NCBI GenBank assembly: GCA_004352715.1 | Contig: SCFE01000050.1 | Location: 678,599-742,598, forward strand | From: Hofstenia miamia | Lineage: Eukaryota > Xenacoelomorpha > Acoela | DNA length: 64,000 bases | Reading direction: 5' to 3' | Translations under genes and position numbers: made by a program | Shown here: positions 55,684-64,000 of the stretch, in pieces | Numbering within the stretch: position 1 is the stretch's first letter | Layout: the number at the start of each line of letters is the position of its first letter | The notes under the pieces: model-generated | What the model saw: only the letters and a program-made list of their open reading frames with translations | Database searches by the model: none | Told to the model about the DNA's origin: nothing

Positions 55684-57631
55684 TCATAAAGCCCTCGTTG
55701 TTACCTCAGCAGTTCCTTTACCTTTAAAAAAACGAGTCTATTTTTTCAGGGATCAAAGGCTTCAGAACCGAACTGATTTCAATTTACATATGGACAAAGA
55801 AGATTTCTCATATATCCTTTCATCCGATAACCCTAACGAAGCAATGCAACAACTTATCTGTCATCTTACTAAGTTATTAGATAATTATTGTCCCATTAGG
55901 CGAGCTGTTCTTACAAATCGCGACCCTTATTATATATCTCCACTTGTGAAGTATCTTATGAAGAAAAGAAGCAAACTGACACAGCTTAATAAATATAGTA
56001 GGGTAAAAGAGCTTTCAAACAAGATACACAATCTTATCCTCCAAAATATATCCGCAGCGAGAGGACGCCGTGGTACAAAGGAGTGGTGGAAAATTGTTAA
56101 TTCACACATAAAAGAGCCTCCGAAAGAAATTGATGAAATTAACTTCAGCGTGGATGAAATTAATCAATATTTTACAGATATTTCTTCAACAGACAATTAT
56201 GAAGATCCACCGTTTATGTCTACGTGTAACGCATCTACTCCCACTTTGAGTTTACATAATCTTTTTTATTCACTGAAAAGTATAAAGAAAACTTCAGTTG
56301 GTAGCGATGGCCTCCCTCATTGGGTCTTCTCCGAAAATGCTCATACTCTTGCAGAACCACTACATCACATTTATAATATGTGCCTTGCACAAGGACTTTT
56401 CCCTGATTGCTTGAAAATATCAAAAATTTTACCGTTCCCTAAAACAAATAATGTAACCGAATTAAAAAATCTTCGCCCGATTTCCGTTACTCCAGTTATA
56501 GCAAGACATTTTGAGAGGCTGATTTATGATTTTTTCATCAAAACTCCTTACAATTCATGGTTGACTGGGAATCAGTTTGGATTTAGATCGAAAAGTTCTA
56601 CAGAATTTTGCCTAATTCGCCTTCTTAACACTTGTAGAAAGTTCGAAGCTCAAGGACATAATCTTATTAGCGTTTTTTCCTTGGATCTGAGTAAGGCGTT
56701 TGATAAAGTGCAGCACTCGCTTATAATCAAACAATTCATGAAAATTCCCAACATAAACCCATTCATTGTGAATCTCATCTCAGATTTTCTTCGCGGAAGG
56801 CGCCAGTTTGTCCAGCTTAAAGGAGCCCGTTCCAAAATTAGCAGAAACTAATTAACAGTACCACAAGGTACTATAAATGGGCCACCTTGTTTCAACGTAG
56901 CTTATGACGATCTTCAACTATTATATAACGATAACATGAATCCAGAGAATGCTATGATTGCTAAATATGCTGATGACTTGAATCTTGTTATCGGAGTCAA
57001 TTCAAAACTGGATCCCAGGGAGGAAGCACTCGACCAAATTGAACACTGGTGCTCTACAAATCGCTTTATTTTAAATGAAGATAAAACCAAGCAATTGGTC
57101 ATTCCTCTCAGGAAAAATTTAATTGATTTAAACTTGTACTTACCAGTTGAACCACAAATGAAAATTCTGGGTGTTATTTTTGACAGTACCCTAAGCTTTG
57201 AGTCTCATGTCGATTATCTTTGCAAAAAAATCAGTTCAGAACTCTACCTTATCAACAAACTAAAATACTATGGATATTCTAACTCCGAACTATCGCTTCT
57301 TTACTCAAGCCTGATTTTGTCTAAAATATTTTATTGTTCTAGTGTCTGGGGAGGTTGCAAAGACGCAGTTTTACAGACCATAGACAAACTACAAAAGAGA
57401 GCAGTTAGAATGGGTGTGATTCCATCTTATACTCCGGTTAAAGAACTGATACATTGCAGGGATGAATCACTTTACAACACTATAGAAAGTTCTGGTGATC
57501 ACATTTTAAAAGACATACTACCCGTGAGACAAACATACGCCATCAACCGTTTACGGGAGAAATTGCCAAGCCGCTATCTAACTACAACGATGTTTGACAA
57601 AACGTTTCCAAACAGATATCTGAAAACATAA
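55682..57631 (+). pseudogene. LINE-E ORF2: linker and reverse transcriptase, one stop
   Basis: From the endonuclease end DHKALVVTSAVPLPLKKR, a linker with GRRGTKEWWKIVNSHIKEPP, then RT motifs: LRPISVTPVIARHFERLIYD, NQFGFRSKSSTEFCL, VFSLDLSKAFDKVQHSLII (motif A), VPQGTINGPPCFNVAYDDL (motif B), MIAKYADDLNLVI (catalytic YADD), MKILGVIFDSTLSFESHVDY, and a C-terminal CSSVWGGCKDAVLQTIDKLQ. Only one in-frame TAA (56849-56851) interrupts the 650-codon frame, just before motif B. Confidence 0.82.
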
Positions 57632-57763
57632 ACATTCCAAAACATTCCTACAGTTGTCTATCTTCTATCTTATTTCTACTTATATGAAACTTTGATTTTT
57701 TTTTCTTTTTCTCTCTATGTTCTTTATTATTAAGTATTTTGGATATATTTCTGGAATAATTAA

Positions 57764-57791
57764 AATTATTATTATTATTATTATTATTATT
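57764..57791 (+). repeat. (ATT)n tail of LINE-E
   Basis: Nine ATT units, the 3' terminus of LINE-E. Confidence 0.9.
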
Positions 57792-59610
57792 TGTAAGCCT
57801 GGGAACATTGGAATTTATTTCTATAGTTAATTTGATAATTTATCACTTTTGTGCCACTTCTTATGTATTTCCCAACTACTACTACTATATTACAACAAGG
57901 ATTAACTAGAAGATGAATTAGTTTCTAATTATATTCTGGACTAAGAATTGCAGAAGAAACAAAACCATTATTGATATATGCGTTAAACATTCAGAACTAA
58001 CTCTTAATGTAGGCGCTGAAATACTCTGTTCTTTGATCATTGTTACTTTCATTTGGAATAGATCGGTAATATTAATCTTTGACGCTCTTAAAGTACAACA
58101 AACATTTTTTGGTTCCCTACAAAAGTTATATGATGCCAATTTTCTTACCAACATGATGTAGAAATATTCTTCATTCGTTGTCTTTCGATGTAAACACGAC
58201 TGATACTGACTGCGAATTTAACTTTAGATTAAAAGTAATGGGAGCAAAATTTATGTAATAGGCTGCCGTTATTTGTCCAATATAATTTCCTATTAGAAAG
58301 CAATTTCATCACTAAATATGAAAATTAATAAACTTTTAAAAATATAATGAAAAATTTGAGTTTTAAATTTGATATATTTTCCTCTCTGAAATTAAACTTT
58401 CAACTAAATGTCAGCTGAAAATCTAAATGGTTAATAAATGTAAGTTTTCGAACTTTATATATCCTATTAATAAATAACAACAATATTTCACAAAGTACAT
58501 AATTTCAGTGTTTTAGTGCTATAATATATTGTACATTTATTTCGCTTTCAGTTTAAACAAGTTTTAAATAAATTATATTTTAACGATTATTTCTTCTTAA
58601 CTCATTAATATATGCATTTTATTAGGATATAGCAATGTGATTATCTATTTCATTCAAGTTAAAAAATCTTAATATATAGTTTAATTTTTTTAATTTACTA
58701 GTTGAAAATATAATAATTCCCTATTGTGATTCGCTAATGCACATTTTCAGTCATTTTATAGCGTTGCTAGGAAACGATATTTTCCTTCTAATGAACTAGC
58801 GATAGACAAATGAATTCAATTTTGCAGTCTATGTAAAAATTATCTTTTCATTGATTGGTGAATTTTGCAAATCAAATGTGTTGGATTAATCCAAACGAAT
58901 TTTAGTTTTTAAAAGTAATTTTAAAAAATATAAAGTTCTCAAATTTAATTAGTGTACATCAAAGGTTAGTACTTTCGTTTGATTAATTTTCTTTTCACTA
59001 AATCCGTTTTGTATTTAACTTCGTTATTTCTAAATATCTCAAAGTATGCTTAATTTATATAAAACTATTTAAACAGTATGAGTTCATGTGCGATAAAGTT
59101 ACTTTCATTAACATTCGAGTAAACTCTCATTTGCATTGGCCAAAGATAACTGAAGTATTGTTGTTGCCTAGCGACGTTTAACGGTGCTATCTTTTACATG
59201 TAGTGCTTGACGTTTTGTCTACCGTTGCCAACATTTAGCTATTGGTTAGCTAATTAAATATTAATGTATATATTAATGTCACAATTGAATGCATTATGAT
59301 AAAACTGTTATTTTAATTATTATTTAGGTTTTTTGCTTTTAACAAAATAATTTTTCTCAACTGTACTTTACTTTAAAAATTATTAGTATTGCATTAATTT
59401 CTATTATTTCCTTAATTTAAAATATTTTCACTTGCATACATTAAATATTCTGCAATAGTTTGTTGACGTCACATATTTTAATTATGAAAGTGAATTTTTA
59501 ATTAAGAACCTTTCTTAATTCTATTACTTATGTATATCATTAGTTTTATTTTCTGCATCAAGTTGTGCTTCTTACTTCGATAATACATGTATATATATAT
59601 ATATATATAT
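57792..59610. other. AT-rich intergenic, nothing recognised
   Basis: No coding frame of interest. The right edge is an AT-dinucleotide run leading into an N gap. Confidence 0.4.
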
Positions 59611-59789
59611 NNNNNNNNNNNNNNNNNNNNNNNNNNNNNNNNNNNNNNNNNNNNNNNNNNNNNNNNNNNNNNNNNNNNNNNNNNNNNNNNNNNNNNNNNN
59701 NNNNNNNNNNNNNNNNNNNNNNNNNNNNNNNNNNNNNNNNNNNNNNNNNNNNNNNNNNNNNNNNNNNNNNNNNNNNNNNNNNNNNNNNN
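59611..59789. other. Assembly gap in an AT microsatellite (179 N)
   Basis: Ns flanked on both sides by AT dinucleotides; long frames across it are artefacts. Confidence 0.99.
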
Positions 59790-60646
59790 ATATATATATA
59801 TTGATTATAAGAAATTATTGCCGACTTATATAGGTTCTAAGATATGAAAGAGTATTTTTTCTTAGCACCGCAATAAAACTTTTTTATTAATACAATTTAT
59901 CTATCTACTACATTATTGAATGTTTTTGGAAATTACCTATTTTTAATTTGTCATGTATTAAATACTAAATACAATTACAATTTTCTCATTGTCTAAGCCT
60001 CATATAGTTTATTTTCAAAACACTATGAATGTCAATTGAATAGTTATCATTTGATATTAAAATTGTATTATAGCATTTAAACAGCCTTTTGGTATCAACA
60101 AATTCAAAGCTTCCTTTTTCGCAAAAGTAATGCGGGAAGATAATGAATTTTTATTTTAAAAATTTACTAACACCTTTTTTGAATATCTTGCTGTTTTATG
60201 TTAACATATTAAATCAATTTAGCATTGATAAATATTCATTTTAATTATTTTGTTTTAGCATCAATCTGCACTTCATTTTGGTTTTTTGTTATTTAAAAAA
60301 TGGTCAATTTATTATTTAAAAACTATTTTATGCCAATTAAATTTTTTAACCCTATTCCATAAGGAAATATATTATTTATCAGAACTTCACCCTACTGTAA
60401 TTTTATTTCAGCTCCTCTCCGAGTTAAATATGTTGTCTTGTTCTATACGTTTTGATCGTTGTATTATTCCAGCTGTTACAACATTTTAGTTAATTTATCT
60501 GACAGTCGCTTCCCACTTAAGGTTTAAAGTATGATAGTTCCAATGTAAGAACTATTGGAAGTATTTGTTTCCCTAAAGCATTTTAAAATCAAACGTTTTG
60601 TATTAATCTTTTGAATTTTTGAGTTCTTACTAATTCAGTGACTTGT
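59790..60646. other. AT-rich intergenic, nothing recognised
   Basis: One short frame (60286-60489) without recognisable motif. Confidence 0.4.

Positions 60647-60727
<81 letters not shown>
60647..60727. repeat. (AAT)n microsatellite
   Basis: About 27 TAA/AAT units directly before a LINE 3' UTR copy. Confidence 0.95.
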
Positions 60728-60813
60728 TCCCTGGGAACTGGTGAGTTCCCCTAGCTGAGAGGAATACCAGCATGAAGCTGTGCGAAGTAAGAAATAATAA
60801 TAATAATAAATAT
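60728..60813 (+). mobile_element. LINE 3' UTR copy between two (AAT)n runs
   Basis: TGGGAACTGGTGAGTTCCCC...GAGGAATACCAGCATGAAGC...TGTGCGAAGTAAG matches the 3' UTR of the LINE end at 15947-15984, here with only about 58 bp of unique sequence followed by a short (AAT)n. An (AAT)n run precedes it too, so the copy looks like a tail-to-tail or template-jump product. Confidence 0.65.
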
Positions 60814-62653
60814 AATAGATTTAAATTTTTAACAGTGATTTTTTATTAGAAAGTAAAAACAACATCACTGTTTACTTTAGAACGTGCGCAAATATTGCGA
60901 CTTTTTGTAAGGAAATTTATTTATAAAAGTGTTTCATATTTGTTTTACCATAGATAAACTACTCCAGTCCATTCAGATAATTTTCATGTGAGCGCTTTCG
61001 TTGTAAATGACGTGACTCCTGTGTAATTTTGAGAACGGACCTGTTACTTGAGAATTTATTTAACAGTTTCATATTAAAGAATATTCATTGATTTCTTTCC
61101 AGTGTTAATCGTTTATAGCAATATTGTTTATACGTAAATACTAGCTGGCCATTTCATTTTCTGTGAGTTTTCAATCAACTGGCGTCGTAGTTAAAAATAG
61201 AATCTAATCCATCACTTTTTTTGACTAAAACAAATTTATTCAGTATTTATATAAAGGTTTATTTGTATAAAAGTATAGATGGATAATTTAGTGAAATTCT
61301 ATTACTGACGTGTTAATGTAACAATGGAGATATTATTATTAAAGTCAATCTATTTTCCTCTTTATACAGCTTCTTCAAGCATTATTACTACTTTAAAACA
61401 GGATTCGATGTCATTCAAGCTCTTTATTTATTGCTAATTACATTTCGCGGCGTAGAAACACTTCTTGTGCTTAGCCATAGACAACGGACTCAACCGGAAA
61501 ATGTACTACCCGGTCCTACCCAAAACGTAGTTTTTGATTCCCAATACTTAGCGTCCTAGATCAATCGAAACCCGAATTCGGGTCGGGCTTAATCGGCTCC
61601 CCAATACCTCTACTAACCTATGCCAGATGCAAGACAAGTCAATGTATGTGGATATCAATGAAATCTTAGTGAGCGATATAAAAATTTTGTTTCTATTTTA
61701 TATATAATTTATATTAAAAAACAGTCTTTTCGGAAAATTTTGATTGGTTATCATTTAGTGTTTTATAAGGTATGTACTGATTAATTATACTGTTTTATTA
61801 CTATTTAGTTATAATTACTTTTTAAACAGCAAAACGCTATCAAAAATCCTAAAATAAATTATTAATTTGAATTTTTAAATTTGTAGATTAATAATTAAAA
61901 TTAAAATAGATTTTTCTTTTTCATGCTATACCTTCGCTGCTAAAATATTTTAGATATCTATTATATGTATTTGAGACATACCGTAATGGTAATGGTAACC
62001 GTTGTTAAATACAGCATATGTGTTTTTTCAACTATTTATTTTAATGCAAAGTTTACGTAAATCAAATTGCTATGTTAGTAATGCAATTACTGCTTATTCG
62101 AGCTCTGCGCGGTCAAAAATATGAACACCCCGCCCCAAGCACAAAAGCTTCATCGCTATGGAGCTGCAAAACAGTTCACCGAAAAAATTAATAAATAATA
62201 ACAAAAGAATGTGTTCGTTTCTATAAACTTCTTTAAATATGAAGCAAATTTCTATGCAGATTGGAATTTAACTATTCTACATATAAAACAAAACATAAAA
62301 AACTTTTTGGAGATAGAAATTTATCAATGTAAACCATCTATTACTATTTCTATACAGATTAGAATCCGAAAATGCTCACGTAAATTTATGCCAACTAGAA
62401 CCATTTTTAGATTCTTCGCAAAATCTTTCTTCAATTATATATATCACTAGAAGTCAAATTTGACTCAAATTAAAATTGTGTTTACTTGCGTATGCATTCA
62501 TTAAAAACAATGGCAGCTATATACACCCCCAAAATATCGATAATCTATTTGAATTTCCATTTATTAGAATTTTTTCATTCTTTTATATAATTTTTTAATT
62601 GAAATGCTACATGTAAAATGAATCTCAAATAGTAATGGTACTTATATATATAT
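60814..62653. other. AT-rich intergenic with a GC-rich patch
   Basis: No gene recognised. A GC-richer patch at 61447-61620 (ACCCGAATTCGGGTCGGG, CGGCTCCCCAATACCTCTAC) resembles the end region of a DNA transposon, but no partner end was found. Confidence 0.4.
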
Positions 62654-62771
62654 NNNNNNNNNNNNNNNNNNNNNNNNNNNNNNNNNNNNNNNNNNNNNNN
62701 NNNNNNNNNNNNNNNNNNNNNNNNNNNNNNNNNNNNNNNNNNNNNNNNNNNNNNNNNNNNNNNNNNNNNNN
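62654..62771. other. Assembly gap in an AT microsatellite (118 N)
   Basis: Ns flanked by AT dinucleotide runs on both sides (to about 62810). Confidence 0.99.
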
Positions 62772-62810
<39 letters not shown>

Positions 62811-62814
<4 letters not shown>

Positions 62815-64000
62815 AATTTTTCAAAAGGATTAAGCAGTGTTGTTTTCATTTCATTATAATAAATGCAGTTCAGTGACCTTCAAAAATCAAATTATTTCAT
62901 CATTTCTAAAACAATAGTGACAATATTAACAAAATGCAAATATGATGATGTAAGCGTGCATGGTTTAACTGAGAAAAACTATTTGACTTACTGTTTGTTC
63001 ATGTAGAGATATTGTAGCACTGTGGATGATTAGAATAACTTTTGCAAAAGCTCTTCACAACATTATTGGCAGGAAGATTGCAACTTATGACTAGTTTGCC
63101 AACTTAAATCACATATACAATGATGTATATTTATATTCACATTTAAAAGTTTTGTTTAACAGATCTGTTAAAAATAAGTATAAATTAAGGTGACTCGTAT
63201 TTAACAAATTTGTTTAACAAAGGATGATTCTTGCAGTAATTAAGGTTCACTAATCGGAGATTATTATATTGAGAAAATAGGCAAATAACTATTTCTCCTG
63301 ATTAGGATAGGCTTTGAATTTGTTTTTAAGTTTCTTCTCAAACCAAATGAATGAACTTATTTGTTTTTAAATGTTTCATTTTTGCATTTACTATGCTTGC
63401 TTGCTTTCTTGAATTTGATTTTTAGTTGCTGAAAAGGGAAATTTTTAGTGCAACTTGTTAAATCCTTCAGAAATACATAAACTGTTAATCAGATACTATT
63501 GAGAAACATTTAGCAGACTCTGTGTTAAATAAACTATTTTAACTATTTTACATGTTGTCCATGTATTAAGGAACTGTAAGCAGTCGTAATTCATTTCACT
63601 TATTTTTTATTTGCGTAGCTCTCATTTTCTTAATGTGTTACTTTATTAAGCTGCTATTTTTAGACCAAGTGTGTTCACTTGAATTTAAGTTGAGTGCAGA
63701 AATGACACTTACATTCCATTTAAGTTGTTAACCTCAAGGAAAGGTGATTTTTGCAAATCATAATTTGTAATCAACAATTTGTTTCCGTTATTTTTGTCTA
63801 TGTGGCGGGAAAAAAGTTCCTTAATTTTGAAAATACTTTCTATATATCAGCACTGGCATTTGGAAAAACTTTTAGTTCAATGTTTATTCGCATTTCATCA
63901 CCTACATGGAACTACCCTTACTGCTTGCCAAAGTTTTTAAGGATTAGAGTATTTATCCATTACGAGAAATGGAGTAGTTGTCGGCGGTTTCCAAAAAATT
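62811..64000. other. AT-rich intergenic, nothing recognised
   Basis: No open frame of note. The palindromic word AACAGATCTGTTAA near 63158 recalls motifs at about 2558-2630, perhaps decayed copies of one small repeat. Confidence 0.4.

Larger units (their letters stand above)
54571..57791 (+). mobile_element. LINE-E: PHD-ORF1 LINE, well preserved with endonuclease deletion
   Basis: Intact ORF1 (54571-55323), ORF2 in two blocks (55348-55683 and 55682-57631) and an (ATT)n tail (57764-57791). The middle of the endonuclease is deleted and there is one nonsense codon in the RT; otherwise the frames are open over long distances, so it is a fairly young copy. It shares ORF1 architecture with LINE-D. 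Confidence 0.82.

Noticed and set aside
59565-59847. Frames crossing an N gap with IYIY repeats
   Set aside because: They are Ns plus AT-dinucleotide repeats, not coding. The same holds for 62625-62849.

Overview
This is a 64 kb window of AT-rich metazoan nuclear DNA, most likely from an invertebrate. Genes are split by GT-AG introns, and LINE and hAT debris and AT microsatellites are dense. Three N runs and four isolated single Ns mark a draft assembly. The species cannot be named from the sequence. No operons, CRISPR arrays, tRNAs or rRNAs were recognised.

Region 1-16.3 kb (+) carries the only host gene I can follow over several exons. It is the C-terminal part of a CLCA-family protein (calcium-activated chloride channel regulator; metalloprotease/VWA family), with nine proposed exons between 7076 and 16199. 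They run from inside the VWA domain, through the family's DDG...NDGxYSRY signature and a fibronectin-like membrane-proximal domain, to one transmembrane helix and a short cytoplasmic tail. The N-terminal exons are not visible. Introns and flanks hold several hAT-type elements with terminal inverted repeats and 8-bp target duplications (5508-5798, 12787-13346, 16952-18173), plus degraded transposase pieces.

Region 18.6-29.7 kb is a minus-strand retrotransposon graveyard. One zinc-knuckle LINE (LINE-A, about 25.8 to 18.7 kb, minus) is interrupted by two things. The first is a block holding the C-terminus of a different reverse transcriptase placed 7 nt upstream of an exon of the mitochondrial import gene DNLZ/Tim15. 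The second is a mariner remnant between assembly artefacts. A second LINE (LINE-B) and a near-perfect 1.5 kb tandem duplication follow. Two 197-bp repeated edges next to single Ns show local misassembly.

Region 29.7-41.5 kb is mostly unrecognised AT-rich DNA. It holds a broken ZMYM1-like hAT transposase (33.2-34.5 kb), a small RT fragment, a LINE C-terminus and a 1.2 kb hAT-like element (39124-40350).

Region 41.5-57.8 kb is a stack of nested LINEs. LINE-1 (42.3-46.0 kb, +) is almost intact: ORF1 and ORF2 lie in the same frame, separated by one UGA in a UGA-CUA context, with one further nonsense codon. LINE-D (49.0-52.3 kb, +) has inserted into the endonuclease of LINE-C (minus) and itself hosts a truncated LINE-1 copy. 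LINE-F and LINE-E follow; LINE-E has a PHD-finger ORF1 and a deletion in its endonuclease.

Region 57.8-64 kb is AT-rich intergenic sequence with microsatellites, two N gaps and a short LINE 3' end.
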